From Microbacterium aurantiacum (GTDB taxonomy: Bacteria > Actinomycetota > Actinomycetes > Actinomycetales > Microbacteriaceae), in the NCBI RefSeq assembly GCF_021654035.1, contig NZ_JAJPDW010000001.1, positions 310,001 to 374,000 of the forward strand: DNA of 64,000 nt. The letters are read 5' to 3'. Shown piece by piece: positions 7,593-17,042 of this stretch (position 1 is the first letter of the stretch; every line of letters starts with the position of its first letter). The notes under the pieces are model-generated. The model saw nothing but the letters and a program-made list of their open reading frames with translations. It was not told where the DNA came from and did not search any database. Made by a program: the position numbers and the translations under genes.

Positions 7593-8482
7593 GCACGTTC
7601 TCCCGCTTGTTCGACATCGCCTCCAAGGCGCTCGGATCCGCCTCCGGATCGAGCGCGCAGGGTTCGACCCCGTCCGGTGCGGGCGCGACCCGGCCGGGTG
7701 CGGCCGGCGCCACCGATTGGCACGGCCTCGTGGGCAAGGTCGCCGAGGCGGTGACCGGCGACGGCCGCGCAGGGCAGTCGGGCACCTCAGCGCCCAGCGG
7801 TCATCCGGCTCCGTCGCCGGCGTACACGCCGCCGACGGCCCCGGCATCCGCGGGTCGGCCGACGCTCGCACCGCCGCCGGCCGGCGCGACCGCTGCGCGT
7901 CCCGTCGTCGGGTCGGAGGCCGATCGCCGCGCCATCGCCCGCTACGACTACCTGCTGCAGACGGCCGACCCGCACCAGGTCGAGCAGATCCACCGCGACG
8001 CGTTCGCCCGGCTCACCCCGGGCCAGCGGGAGCAGGTCGAGGCGCGCATGCGGTCCGAGCTCCCGCCGGCGCTGCGGCCGGCATCCGCCAGCGCTCCCGA
8101 CCTCGCGCGCGCGGCCGGCCGTGCCGAGGCCTCCCAGCCCGGACGGATGCGCGGCCTCCTCGCCCGCGTCGGCACCGGGGCAGCCGTCGGGGCCGGGGCC
8201 GCGGCCGGAGTGGGCCTGCTCGGACTCGTCGCCGGCGGTGCGGTGGTCAGCACGGTCGCGGGACCCCTGCTCGCCGAGGCGGCCGGCCTCGGGATCGACC
8301 TCGACGCCCTCGCGGGCGGGGTCGACGTCGAGGGCATCGCCGGCAGCATGGGCGGCTTCGCCGAAGATCAGGTCTCAGGGCTCGGCGAGCAGGTGTCGGG
8401 GCTCGGCGAGCAGATCTCGGGATTCGGCGAGCAGTTCGGCGGGTTCGAGCTCCCCGGTCTCGGTGACATCTTCGGGCGCTGA
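7589..8482 (+). CDS. Conserved actinobacterial protein with C-terminal Gly-rich repeat
   Basis: A 297-aa protein whose relatives are often named cation-transporting ATPase by automatic annotation, though no P-type ATPase motif is present. Residues 1-60 are a short helix plus low-complexity linker. About 110-155 is a conserved helical segment (IARYDYLLQTADPHQVEQIH). About 185-215 is a hydrophobic Gly/Ala stretch that may be one or two membrane helices. The C-terminus repeats SGLGEQV / SGLGEQI / SGFGEQF. If the leader is a Mn2+ riboswitch, a metal-linked membrane role is plausible but unproven. Confidence 0.75.
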   Translation: MSTFSRLFDIASKALGSASGSSAQGSTPSGAGATRPGAAGATDWHGLVGKVAEAVTGDGRAGQSGTSAPSGHPAPSPAYTPPTAPASAGRPTLAPPPAGATAARPVVGSEADRRAIARYDYLLQTADPHQVEQIHRDAFARLTPGQREQVEARMRSELPPALRPASASAPDLARAAGRAEASQPGRMRGLLARVGTGAAVGAGAAAGVGLLGLVAGGAVVSTVAGPLLAEAAGLGIDLDALAGGVDVEGIAGSMGGFAEDQVSGLGEQVSGLGEQISGFGEQFGGFELPGLGDIFGR

Positions 8483-8504
8483 CCCGGGTCGCTAGCCTGG
8501 GCGC

Positions 8505-9626
8505 ATGGACAGCGCACCGATCACCCTGGACGGCGTCGAGCTGCGTGTGCTCCACCTGCCGCTCGTCGCCCCCTTCACCACGTCGTTCGGAACCGAGACC
8601 GTCCGCGAGGTGATCGTCGCGCGGGCACTCACCCCGGACGGTGACGGATGGGGCGAGATCGTCACCTCCGCGGCTCCCCTGTACTCCAGCGAGTACACGC
8701 AGGGTGCGTGGGACGTGGCGCTCCGGTGGATGATCCCCGCGCTCCTCGATGCGCACCGGATGCGGCCGGCCGAGGTCTCCGGCATCCTGGAGCCCTTCGT
8801 CGGACACCGCATGGTGAAGGCGGGGCTGGAGCTAGCGGTGCTCGACGCGTCGCTGCGCCTGGACGGCATCTCCCTCGGGGCGCACCTCGGAGTCACGCGC
8901 GACCGCGTGCCGAGCGGGGTGAGCGTCGGAATCCAGCGCGATCCGACGGCCCTCGTCGACGTCGTCGGCGGCTACCTCGACGAGGGATACGCGCGGATCA
9001 AGATCAAGATCAAACCCGGGCGGGATGTCGATGACACCGCCGCGGTGCGCGAGGCGTTCGGGGCGATCGCGCTGCAGGTCGACGCCAACTCGGCCTACAC
9101 GCTCGCCGACGCGGACGTCCTGGCCGAACTCGACCGGTTCGATCTGCTGCTCATCGAGCAGCCTCTGCAGGAGGACGACCTCGTCGACCACGCGACGCTG
9201 GCTGCGCGTCTGCGCACCCCTGTGTGCCTCGACGAGTCGATCGTGTCGCGGAAGGCCGCCGTCGATGCGCTCGCCCTGGGGTCGGCATCCGTCATCAACA
9301 TCAAGGCCGGCCGGGTCGGCGGGTACCTCGAGGCGGTCGCGATCCACGACCTCTGTCGCGACGCCGGTATCCCGGTCTGGTGTGGCGGGATGCTGGAGAC
9401 GGGCATCGGGCGGGCGGCGAACGCCGCGCTCGCCGCCCTGCCCGGCTTCACCCTGCCGGGCGACGTGTCGGCGTCGAACCGGTTCTACGCCCGCGACATC
9501 GTCTGCGACCCGATCGTGCTCGAGGACGGCCACGTCCGTGTGCCCACCGGCCCCGGCCTAGGGATCGACATCGACCCCGTCGCCCTCGACGACGTCACCG
9601 TGGCCCGCGAGACCCTCCGGCGCTGA
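8505..9626 (+). CDS. Enolase-superfamily enzyme (o-succinylbenzoate synthase / N-acylamino acid racemase type)
   Basis: A 373-aa muconate-cycloisomerase-type enolase-superfamily enzyme. Catalytic lysines are in RIKIKIKPG (KxK). Metal ligands are in LQVDANSAY, LLIEQPL and CLDESIV, and the second-side lysine is in INIKAGRVGG. This set matches the family in which o-succinylbenzoate synthase (menaquinone pathway) and N-succinyl/acyl-amino-acid racemase activities are hard to separate by sequence. No men gene is nearby, so racemase activity is equally possible. The start is supported by TAGCCT (8493-8498) six nucleotides upstream. Confidence 0.85.
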   Translation: MDSAPITLDGVELRVLHLPLVAPFTTSFGTETVREVIVARALTPDGDGWGEIVTSAAPLYSSEYTQGAWDVALRWMIPALLDAHRMRPAEVSGILEPFVGHRMVKAGLELAVLDASLRLDGISLGAHLGVTRDRVPSGVSVGIQRDPTALVDVVGGYLDEGYARIKIKIKPGRDVDDTAAVREAFGAIALQVDANSAYTLADADVLAELDRFDLLLIEQPLQEDDLVDHATLAARLRTPVCLDESIVSRKAAVDALALGSASVINIKAGRVGGYLEAVAIHDLCRDAGIPVWCGGMLETGIGRAANAALAALPGFTLPGDVSASNRFYARDIVCDPIVLEDGHVRVPTGPGLGIDIDPVALDDVTVARETLRR

Positions 9627-9650
9627 TCCGGGCGGGACGGGTGCGGCCGA

Positions 9651-9734
9651 TGCCGAACTCCTCCGATCCGCGCGCCCGGACCCGGGACGGCCGGCTGCAA
9701 CCGGTCCCACCCGCCGTTTCTGAGGAGTTCGGCA
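9651..9734. repeat. MITE/REP-like inverted repeat, copy 1
   Basis: TGCCGAACTCCTC at the left end pairs with GAGGAGTTCGGCA at the right end (13 bp). The interior shares CCGGTCCCACC with copy 2. It lies directly after the enolase-superfamily gene. Confidence 0.85.
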
Positions 9735-9804
9735 CGGAGGATCGGGGATGACCCGTGCGTCCGGCCCGACCGGTGCGCGCGCGGGGTACAGGGGCGCAGG
9801 CCGC

Positions 9805-9887
9805 GCCGAACTCCTCCGATCCGCGTGCTGGACGCCGTCTCCGCCTACCGGAACCGGTCCCACCAGACGTTCTTGAGGAGTTCGGTA
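9805..9887. repeat. MITE/REP-like inverted repeat, copy 2
   Basis: Left arm CCGAACTCCTCCGATCC, right arm GAGGAGTTCGG. About 70 bp from copy 1 and in the same orientation; the interior AACCGGTCCCACC is common to both, so they are recent relatives. Confidence 0.85.
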
Positions 9888-9978
9888 CGCGCCCGACCCG
9901 GCCCACGCCCCGGATCCCCCGCAGAACTGGGGGACAGCCCCCGTGTGCCGAGTCGGTCGTGCGTCCTAGGCTGACCGC

Positions 9979-10356
9979 ATGACCACCCCTCCCTACGGGC
10001 CGCCGCCCGCCGGTGCGCCCTCCGCGGCCGCGATGTCGCCCGCCGACGAGAAGCTCTGGTCCACCCTGGTTCACCTGGGCGGGCTCTTCTTCGGCTTCCT
10101 CGCCCCGCTGATCGGATACCTGATCCTCAAGGACCGGGGCCCCTTCGTCCGCGCGCACACCGCCACGGCACTCAATTTCCAGCTGACGCTCCTCATCGCC
10201 TACCTCGTGGGCGGCATCCTGTCCATCGTCGTCATCGGGCTCTTCGTCATCCTCGCGGCTTACGTGCTGAACGTCGTGTTCTGCATCGTCGCGGCCGTGA
10301 GGGCCAATCAGGGCGATTGGTACACGTACCCGCTCACGATCCGCTTCGTCAGCTGA
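9979..10356 (+). CDS. DUF4870-family membrane protein
   Basis: A 125-aa integral membrane protein. A Pro/Ala-rich N-terminus precedes PADEKLWSTLVHLGG and then KDRGPFVRAHTATALNFQ, the signature of DUF4870 (Tic20-like) proteins, with three hydrophobic segments. The function is unknown for the family; a membrane-stress role is sometimes suggested. ATG at 9979 follows TAGGCT (9967-9972) by 6 nt, a leaderless start. Upstream GGGGGACAGCCCCC resembles half of the T7SS operator, but the spacing differs. Confidence 0.85.
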   Translation: MTTPPYGPPPAGAPSAAAMSPADEKLWSTLVHLGGLFFGFLAPLIGYLILKDRGPFVRAHTATALNFQLTLLIAYLVGGILSIVVIGLFVILAAYVLNVVFCIVAAVRANQGDWYTYPLTIRFVS

Positions 10357-10485
10357 CCCCCCGTCGGCCGGCGGTGGCGGTCGCGGCAGCGTGTGGGCGC
10401 GGCATCCGCTGACCTAGAATCGGGGATGCCGCGCATCGCGGCGTCCTGCGGAATCCCGCGCCCCCACCCGACCATTGGAGCCACC

Positions 10486-11874
10486 GTGGCCGAGCAGTCC
10501 CGCCTCGACAAAGTCATCGCCCTCGCCCGTCACCGCGGGTTCGTCTTCCAGGCGGGCGAGATCTACGGCGGATCCCGCTCGGCGTGGGACTACGGCCCCC
10601 TCGGGACGGAGCTGAAGGAGAACATCCGCCGCCAGTGGTGGCAGACCTTCGTGCGCGGCCGCGGCGACATGGTCGGCCTCGACTCGTCGATCATCCTGCC
10701 CAAGCGCGTGTGGGAGGCCTCCGGCCACGTCGCGACCTTCACCGACCCGCTGGTCGAGTGCCTCCAGTGCCACAAGCGCTTCCGCGCCGACAACCTCATC
10801 GAGGACTTCGAGGCGCGCAAGGGGCGGAAGGCCGAGAACGGCCTGGCCGACATCCCGTGCCCCAACTGCGGGACGAAGGGGCAGTACACCGAGCCCAAGG
10901 CGTTCTCGGGTCTGGTCAAGACCTACCTCGGTGTCGTCGACGACGAGTCCGGCCTGCACTACCTGCGCCCCGAGACCGCGCAGGGCATCTTCGTGAACTT
11001 CTCCAACGTGCTCACCGCGTCGCGGAAGAAGCCGCCGTTCGGCATCGGCCAGGTCGGCAAGGCGTTCCGGAACGAGATCACCCCCGGCAACTTCATCTTC
11101 CGCACGCGCGAGTTCGAGCAGATGGAGATCGAGTTCTTCACCCCGCCCGCCGACGCCGGCGAGTGGTTCGAGCACTGGGTGGAAGAGTGCTGGAACTGGT
11201 TCATCGACCTCGGCATCGACGCGGCGAACATGCGTCGCTTCGACGTGCCCGAGGAAGACCGTGCACACTACTCCGCCGGGACCATCGACGTCGAATACCG
11301 CTTCGGCTTCCCGGGCAAGGAGTGGGGCGAGCTCATGGGCGTCGCCAACCGCACCGACTACGACCTGAAGAGCCACACCGAGGCATCCGGACAGTCCCTG
11401 ACCTACTTCGACCAGGCGTCGGGCGAGAAGTACACGCCCTACGTGATCGAGCCGTCGTTCGGTCTGACGCGCGCGATGATGGCGTTCCTCGTCGACGCGT
11501 ACCGCGAAGAAGAGGCGCCGAACGCCAAGGGCGGCACCGACACCCGTACGGTCCTCGGCCTGGATCCGCGTCTGGCTCCGGTGAAGGTCGCGGTGCTGCC
11601 GCTGTCGCGCAACGAGAAGCTCTCGCCGCTGGCGCGGGAGGTCTCGGACCGCCTTCGCGCGCAGGGCTGGGCGACCGACTTCGACGACGCCGGCGCGATC
11701 GGCCGCCGCTACCGCCGTCAGGACGAGATCGGCACGCCGCTGTGCGTCACGGTCGACTTCGATTCGCTCGACGACGACGCGGTGACCGTGCGCGACCGCG
11801 ACACCATGGCCCAGGAGCGCGTGCCGCTCGAGGGGCTCATCGGCTACCTCTCGGAGCGCCTGCGCGGCGCCTGA
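10486..11874 (+). CDS. glyS: Glycyl-tRNA synthetase (dimeric type)
   Basis: A 462-aa class II synthetase charging tRNA-Gly in the cytosol, full length for the alpha2-type bacterial/eukaryotic-like enzyme. Visible: [17 protein letters not shown] YGPLG near the N-terminus, zinc-ribbon pairs CLQCHKRF and CPNCG, motif 2 [12 protein letters not shown], and motif 3 [11 protein letters not shown] followed by the anticodon-binding domain ([14 protein letters not shown] onward). GTG at 10486 (VAEQSRLDK) is preferred over an upstream ATG because it gives the family's usual N-terminus. A TAGAAT -10-like box lies about 70 nt upstream. Confidence 0.96.
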   Translation: MAEQSRLDKVIALARHRGFVFQAGEIYGGSRSAWDYGPLGTELKENIRRQWWQTFVRGRGDMVGLDSSIILPKRVWEASGHVATFTDPLVECLQCHKRFRADNLIEDFEARKGRKAENGLADIPCPNCGTKGQYTEPKAFSGLVKTYLGVVDDESGLHYLRPETAQGIFVNFSNVLTASRKKPPFGIGQVGKAFRNEITPGNFIFRTREFEQMEIEFFTPPADAGEWFEHWVEECWNWFIDLGIDAANMRRFDVPEEDRAHYSAGTIDVEYRFGFPGKEWGELMGVANRTDYDLKSHTEASGQSLTYFDQASGEKYTPYVIEPSFGLTRAMMAFLVDAYREEEAPNAKGGTDTRTVLGLDPRLAPVKVAVLPLSRNEKLSPLAREVSDRLRAQGWATDFDDAGAIGRRYRRQDEIGTPLCVTVDFDSLDDDAVTVRDRDTMAQERVPLEGLIGYLSERLRGA

Positions 11875-11900
11875 TCGGCCGGCGGCGTACACGCCGTCCC

Positions 11901-11984
11901 GTACCGAACTCCTCCGATCCTGCCCGCCGCGGCGGATCCGGGGGAGTTTCGGCGTTTGCGGTGCCGGATCGGAGGAGTTCGGCC
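11901..11984. repeat. MITE/REP-like inverted repeat, copy 3
   Basis: The best-paired copy: CCGAACTCCTCCGATCC (left) and GGATCGGAGGAGTTCGG (right) are a perfect 17-bp inverted repeat. It begins 27 nt after the glyS stop and could act as a strong hairpin terminator for glyS, though no T-tract follows. Confidence 0.88.
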
Positions 11985-12061
11985 AGGGGCAGGGGGAGCG
12001 GATGCCGGATCTCCGCCTTCGGGGGGAGGCGTCGGCGCCGACGTCGACCTACCGTCGGAGT

Positions 12062-12202
12062 ATGGATGTCGCGTCGATCATCATGGGAATGTCCATCGCC
12101 TCGATCGCGTGAATCTGTTTCGTCCCGTGGACGAAGCTCCGCGAGCTGCGCGAGGCCGAGGCGCGCGCGGCGGCTGAAGGCCGCGATTCCGACCCGACCT
12201 GA
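12062..12202 (+). pseudogene. Small membrane-protein ORF interrupted by an in-frame TGA
   Basis: ATG at 12062 follows CGGAG and a TACCGT box. The frame reads MDVASIIMGMSIASIA, then TGA (12110-12112), then ICFVPWTKLRELREAEARAA and more, ending at TGA 12200-12202. Read through, it would be one hydrophobic helix plus a charged amphipathic tail, a sensible 46-residue single-pass protein. A TGG-to-TGA change at codon 17 would explain it. The continuity across the stop is the evidence for a decayed gene. Confidence 0.4.
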
Positions 12203-12268
12203 GGGCCTTCCTCCGGCGGGTGTCGCGTGCCGTGGTGACAGCCGCGGGCCCGGGTGATAGCACCGGGG

Positions 12269-12354
12269 TGTGCCTAACTCCTCTGATCCGTGCGGGTGAG
12301 GCCCGGATCGGGGTGTTTGGGCCGGTGCGGGCGCGGATCGGAGGAGTTCGGTAC
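12269..12354. repeat. MITE/REP-like inverted repeat, copy 4
   Basis: Left arm CCTAACTCCTCTGATCC and right arm GGATCGGAGGAGTTCGG with G-T wobbles. The left arm variant (CCTAACTCCTCTG) is shared only with copy 5, and flanking CACCGGGGTGTGCC resembles the flank of copy 5, suggesting local duplication. Confidence 0.85.
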
Positions 12355-12409
12355 GGGAGCGCGGGTAGACGCGCGCGCCCACGGGCGACCGCGGGGGTGG
12401 CGCCGGGGC

Positions 12410-12494
12410 GTGCCTAACTCCTCTGATCCGGGCTGATTCGCGCCGGAACGGGCGGATCGGGCGGATTGGGGCGCGAATCTGAGGAGTTCGACAC
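12410..12494. repeat. MITE/REP-like inverted repeat, copy 5
   Basis: Left arm CCTAACTCCTCTGATCC, right arm CTGAGGAGTTCGA. The interior has its own GATTCGCGCC / GGCGCGAATC inverted repeat. It lies 20 nt past the end of the T7SS machinery operon, so on the minus strand it is in position to act as the operon's terminator. Confidence 0.85.
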
Positions 12495-12514
12495 GGGAGG
12501 TGGGCGGCGGCGGG

Positions 12515-12883
12515 TCAGCGGAGGCCGTGGTGCACCACGCGGGCACCGGATGCCGATACCACGGCGTCGAGGATCGCGACGCCGATCGCGCCCTCGGGTT
12601 CCCACGGCGTGTAGGCATCTGACCAGAACCGGGTGCCGGACGGCAGGTCGGCCACCCCGGGGAGGAGCCGCGCGACCTCGTCGAGCGTCGGCAGGAGCCG
12701 CGGGCGCAGCACGGTGAGCACGACCGTCTCGCCGCCGCGCACCTGCAGCGCCGCACCGTCGTCGACCTCGCGCAGGTTCAGCGGCGCGGTCGCACCCGCC
12801 AGCTCCCACACCCGCCGTGCGGCGGCCTCGATCTCGTCGGCGCCGAGCGCGCTCGGGCTCAGCACCACGCTGCTACGGGGCAT
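12515..12883 (-). CDS. T7SS-locus protein of unknown function (122 aa)
   Basis: The last gene of the machinery operon: its start at 12883 overlaps the end of eccC by 11 nt and has GAAGGAG upstream. It is a small acidic alpha/beta protein (SALGADEIEAAARRVWELAG, LPSGTRFWSDAYTPWEPEG) without membrane segments or a recognised domain. The overlap implies translational coupling with eccC and a role tied to the ATPase, for example as chaperone or regulator; that is inference. Confidence 0.75.
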   Translation of the reverse strand: MPRSSVVLSPSALGADEIEAAARRVWELAGATAPLNLREVDDGAALQVRGGETVVLTVLRPRLLPTLDEVARLLPGVADLPSGTRFWSDAYTPWEPEGAIGVAILDAVVSASGARVVHHGLR

Positions 12884-15800
12884 CGCGTCTCCTTCGGCGC
12901 CGCGCCGGCGGGTCGTCGTCCGGGCCAGAGTCCGGCACATCGGGGGTCACCGGCTCGGCGGGGGGCGTCGGCGCGGCCGCGTCCGGCACATCCACCACAC
13001 CCGGCTCCGCGGCAACGGGCTCCGGCTCCACGGCCTCCACCGGCACCGGTGCAGCGGGCTGCGGCGCGACGGCCCGCACGTCATCCCCCTCGGGCGCGAA
13101 GTGGGCGATCTGCACGAGGGCGGGGCGCTCGCCACGGCGGGCGAGGCGTCCGCGTCCGGCGATCATCGGTTCGGCGTAGAGCTTGGGCAGCAGCTGCCCC
13201 TCCGAACGGTCGCCGGACATCACCAGCGCGGTGCCGCCGGTGTCGCGCACCGACTGCAGGGCGAGATCGAACATCGCGCGGGATGCCCCGGCGACGGGCC
13301 GCGCCACGACGACGTTCAGGCGCAGATCGCGCGCCGACGCGAGCGAGGCGAGCAGCGGCCGCAGCGGTTCGGCCCCGCCGGCGGCGAGGATGTCGAAGTC
13401 GTCGGCGACGACGAGGATGCGCGGGCCCGCGGCATCCCGGTTCCCGGCCCGCTTGTCGAGCTCGACCGCGATCGACTCGGCAAGCTGCCGTGCCTGACGC
13501 CCGCTGGTCGCGTGTCCGCCGAGGTAGGCGTCGGGGATGTCGCCGACGAGGTCGCCGCGGGCGTCCATGAGCGCGATGACGAGCTCCTCCGGGGAGTGCC
13601 GGTCGATGGCTCCCTGGATGATGCCGCGCAGCACGGTCGTCTTCCCGCAGCGGCTGTCGCCGAGGACGAGCAGGTGCGGATCGCGCGTGGCGAGGTCGAG
13701 TGTCACCGGCTGCATCGTGTCCTGACGGAGGCCCAGCGGGATCTCGTCCGGCTCGTCGAGGGGGTCCGGCAGCTCGTCGGGGGCGAGGTCGTCGGGAAGC
13801 AGCCGGATCGGCGCCGCCCCGGGACCGCCCCAGCGCGCGGCGGCATCGCGCGCGATCGCCTCGAGCGCCTCGCCCACGTCGGCGTCGTCGACCTCTTCGA
13901 GCAGCGGCAGCGCGATCTGCGCGAACAGCTTGTCGTCGGTGAGCACGCGGCCCGGCTCGTCGGCGCGCAGCGTCGCCGAGAGCTTCCGCGCGATCTGCGA
14001 GTCGGCGGGGTCGTTGACCTTCAGCTCCAGCCGGGTGCCGATGAGGCTCTGCAGGTTCATCCGCAGCTCGTTCCACCGCGAGAGGGTGACCACGACATGG
14101 ATGCCGAAGCTGCCGCCGCGCTCGAGGAGCTCCGACAGCGCCGGCTCGAGGTCTTCGAAGTCGGTGCGCATCGCCCCGAGTCCGTCGACGAGGAGGACCA
14201 CGTCGGCGCTCGGCAGCTGCGGGATCCGCCCCGCGGCGTGCTGTCGGCGGAGGTCGGCGAGGGAGTCGAGGCCCTGTTCGCGGAACACCTGCTCTCGCGT
14301 GGCGAGCATCGCGGTGAGCTCCTCGAGCAGACGGGTGAGCCGCTCACGGTGCCCGCGCGTGGCGACGCCGCCGACGTGCGGGAACGGCTCGATCCGGCTG
14401 AGGCCACCGCCGGTGAGGTCCATGCCGTAGATGCTGACCTCGCGCGGCGAGTGGGAGAAGGCGAGGGATGCCGCGAGCGTGCGCAGGAACGTCGATCGCC
14501 CCGACTGGGGGGCGCCGGTGATCGACACGTGGCCGCCCGAGCGGGTGAGGTCGAGCATCCACGGTGCCTGCCGCTGGCGCGTCGGGTCGTCGAGGAGTCC
14601 CATCGGGGCGCGCAGGTCGCCCACGGCGCGCTGCTCGGCGCTCGGCAGGACGCCGCCGAGGGTGAGCACCGGCGGAAGCGGCGGCAACCAGACCGGCATG
14701 GTGCGGGCGACACCGCGCGAGAGACGCGAGGTCGCGGCCTGGACGAGGGTTCGGCCGGTGGTCGGCGCGGCCGGGCCGGGCGCGGCATCCGTGTCGTCCT
14801 CGGTCTCGTCGGCGACGAGGTCGTAGGCGGGGAGTTCGCGCACGGGCGGGGGCGCGTCGTCGGGTCGGACGTCCTCGCGCCGCTCGGGGACGGGCCCCGA
14901 CACGTACCCGGCGCGGAAGCGGGTGTAGACCGATGTGTCGACCTTGAGGTAGCCGAAGCCGGGGATCGCCGGCAGGTGGAAGGCGTCCGGGGTGTCGAGG
15001 ACGACCGCCGACTCGGCCTCCGAGAAGGTGCGGAGTCCGATGCGGTACGACAGGTAGGTGTCGAGGCCCCGCAGGCGTCCGCCTTCGATCCGCTGGCTCG
15101 ACAGCAGCAGGTGCACGCCGATCGAGCGGCCGATGCGGCCGATGGTGAGCAGCAGCTCGACGAAGTCGGGTTCGGCCGTCAACAGCTCGCCGAACTCGTC
15201 GATGACGAGGAAGAGGTGCGGAAGGGCGGGCAGGTCCTGCCTCTCACGGCGCAGCTCGCGATAGTGGCCGATGGATGCCGCGTTCCCGGCCTCCTTCAGC
15301 AGGCGCTGGCGTCGTACGACTTCGCCCTGGATGCTCTCGCGCGCCCGCTCGGTCAGCTGCGGGTCGTCGGCGAGGTTGTCGATGAGGCCGGCGACGTGCG
15401 GGAGGTGCGCGAACGGCGCGAAGGCCGCACCGCCCTTGTAGTCGACGAGGATCATCGCGAGGTCGTCGGGAGAGTGCGTGAGGGCGAGGCCCAGCACGAG
15501 CGTCCGCAGCAGCTCGCTCTTGCCCGACCCGGTCGCGCCGATGCAGATGCCGTGCGGGCCCATGCCGAGCTGCGCGGACTCCTTGAGGTCGAGCAGCACG
15601 GGGCCGCCGCGGTCGTCGACGCCGATCGGGACGCGGAGGAAGTCCGCAGCCGAGCGCGGGCGCCACGCCTCGCGGAGGTCGATGTTCTCGACGTCGTCCA
15701 TGCCGAGGAGCTCGGTGACATCCGGCGCGAGGGCGCCCTGCGCGTCGACGGCGCTCGTTCGGGTGAGGCGGAGACCCGCGAGGGGGCGGGCGATCACCTC

Positions 15801-17042
15801 GAGCAGCGCGGCATCCACCGGATCGGGACGGATGCCGGTGACCGCCGGCTCGCCGCTCCCCGGTGTCTCGATCACGGCCTCGACGGGCGCGTCCTCACCG
15901 TCACTGTCGGCGCCCGCCCCGGCCACGCCCCCACCGCCGGTGACGGTGACGCGCGCGATGACGGTGGAGGGCTCCTTGAGACGGTCGTCGACGACGTGGA
16001 TGACCGTGATGCCGAGGGCGGAGAGGTCGAGGACGGCGTCCAGCGGCGGGAGTGCGCGGGCGGCCTCGGTGCCCTCGTCGATGAAGACGATGAGGCGGCC
16101 GGGCTTGGTGCGTCGCCCCGCGCGGCGGGCCGCGGCGGCCGTCGCGCTGCGGTCGCGGAGCTCCCCGCCGATGAGGGCGAGGAGATCGTCGACGGTCGGG
16201 GCGACCCGGCGGGCGGCGACGGCGCCCGGGGCGGGCTCGGCGCCGGCGAGGTGCGGGAGGAGGTCGAAGCCGCGCCAGTCGCCGAGGCGCTCCTCGGGGA
16301 CGACGAGGGCGAGGTGGACGTCGTCGGGGGAATGCAGGGCCGCGATCTGCGCGGCGAGGGCGCGGCACACAGGCAGGGTCTGCGCGCGCTCGCCGATGAG
16401 CGAGACGTGTCCGCCGCGCTCGAGGTCGAGCACCGCGGGGGTGCCCTGGGCGATACCGGCGAGGCGGACGACCCGCTCGGCGGCACTCTTCATGACCGGA
16501 TCGAACGGCTGCACCGGGTTCTGCTCCGGCGGGAGGAGCACGTCCACCGCGCGGAGGTCGCCGGTGCCGAGGCGCACGTGGAGGAAGTCCGCGTCGCTCG
16601 GTCGCCGCTCCCATCGCCGGGCGGGATTCGCGGCGATCTCCACCAGCGTCGCCGGGTCGGGGTGCAGGCGCCGCGTGGCCTCCCGGTGGGCGTCGGCGGT
16701 CTCGCGGACGTCGGCGCGCAGCTCTTCGAGGTAGTCGAGGTAGCGCTCGCGCTGGACCCGGCGCTGGCGGGCGGCGTTCCCGCGCGCGCTGAAGGCCATA
16801 CCGACACCGCCGACCAGTGCGACGACGAGGATGACCGCGCCGACGACGACCATGATCGGGTTGTTGCGCAGCAGCACGATCATCGTGATCGACGACAGGC
16901 TGCCCACGACCGGCAGCAGCGACTGGATCGGGAATCCCGTGGACCCCTCGCCGATCGGCGGTGGCGGCGCGAGCGTGATGTCGGCGGGAGCCTTGACGGG
17001 CTCGGTGATGCGCGCGGGGCGGTGGACGACGTGGACGCTCAT
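12873..17042 (-). CDS. eccC: T7SS FtsK/SpoIIIE ATPase EccC (fused, three ATPase domains)
   Basis: A 1389-aa motor of type VII secretion, a single polypeptide (EccCa and EccCb fused). Two N-terminal membrane helices (about residues 45-90) precede three P-loop domains: GATGSGKS at about 504 (canonical, with Walker B LFLVIDEFGELL), GAPQSGRS at about 842 and GDSRCGKT at about 1127. The later two are degenerate, as is typical. A Pro/Ala/Glu-rich tail ends in a basic run RRRRRRDAP. ATG overlaps the preceding stop as ATGA. It would bind WXG100-type substrates encoded at 27825-28489. Confidence 0.95.
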   Translation of the reverse strand: MSVHVVHRPARITEPVKAPADITLAPPPPIGEGSTGFPIQSLLPVVGSLSSITMIVLLRNNPIMVVVGAVILVVALVGGVGMAFSARGNAARQRRVQRERYLDYLEELRADVRETADAHREATRRLHPDPATLVEIAANPARRWERRPSDADFLHVRLGTGDLRAVDVLLPPEQNPVQPFDPVMKSAAERVVRLAGIAQGTPAVLDLERGGHVSLIGERAQTLPVCRALAAQIAALHSPDDVHLALVVPEERLGDWRGFDLLPHLAGAEPAPGAVAARRVAPTVDDLLALIGGELRDRSATAAAARRAGRRTKPGRLIVFIDEGTEAARALPPLDAVLDLSALGITVIHVVDDRLKEPSTVIARVTVTGGGGVAGAGADSDGEDAPVEAVIETPGSGEPAVTGIRPDPVDAALLEVIARPLAGLRLTRTSAVDAQGALAPDVTELLGMDDVENIDLREAWRPRSAADFLRVPIGVDDRGGPVLLDLKESAQLGMGPHGICIGATGSGKSELLRTLVLGLALTHSPDDLAMILVDYKGGAAFAPFAHLPHVAGLIDNLADDPQLTERARESIQGEVVRRQRLLKEAGNAASIGHYRELRRERQDLPALPHLFLVIDEFGELLTAEPDFVELLLTIGRIGRSIGVHLLLSSQRIEGGRLRGLDTYLSYRIGLRTFSEAESAVVLDTPDAFHLPAIPGFGYLKVDTSVYTRFRAGYVSGPVPERREDVRPDDAPPPVRELPAYDLVADETEDDTDAAPGPAAPTTGRTLVQAATSRLSRGVARTMPVWLPPLPPVLTLGGVLPSAEQRAVGDLRAPMGLLDDPTRQRQAPWMLDLTRSGGHVSITGAPQSGRSTFLRTLAASLAFSHSPREVSIYGMDLTGGGLSRIEPFPHVGGVATRGHRERLTRLLEELTAMLATREQVFREQGLDSLADLRRQHAAGRIPQLPSADVVLLVDGLGAMRTDFEDLEPALSELLERGGSFGIHVVVTLSRWNELRMNLQSLIGTRLELKVNDPADSQIARKLSATLRADEPGRVLTDDKLFAQIALPLLEEVDDADVGEALEAIARDAAARWGGPGAAPIRLLPDDLAPDELPDPLDEPDEIPLGLRQDTMQPVTLDLATRDPHLLVLGDSRCGKTTVLRGIIQGAIDRHSPEELVIALMDARGDLVGDIPDAYLGGHATSGRQARQLAESIAVELDKRAGNRDAAGPRILVVADDFDILAAGGAEPLRPLLASLASARDLRLNVVVARPVAGASRAMFDLALQSVRDTGGTALVMSGDRSEGQLLPKLYAEPMIAGRGRLARRGERPALVQIAHFAPEGDDVRAVAPQPAAPVPVEAVEPEPVAAEPGVVDVPDAAAPTPPAEPVTPDVPDSGPDDDPPARRRRRRDAP

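Noticed and set aside
9930..9978. A third T7SS-type operator before the DUF4870 gene
   Set aside because: GGGGGACAG is present but the distance to the -10 box is 29 nt rather than 21 and the palindrome is poor, so it does not fit the shared module.
12110..12112. TGA as a selenocysteine codon
   Set aside because: No SECIS-like hairpin directly follows, the residue would sit within a membrane helix, and a Trp-to-stop change is simpler.
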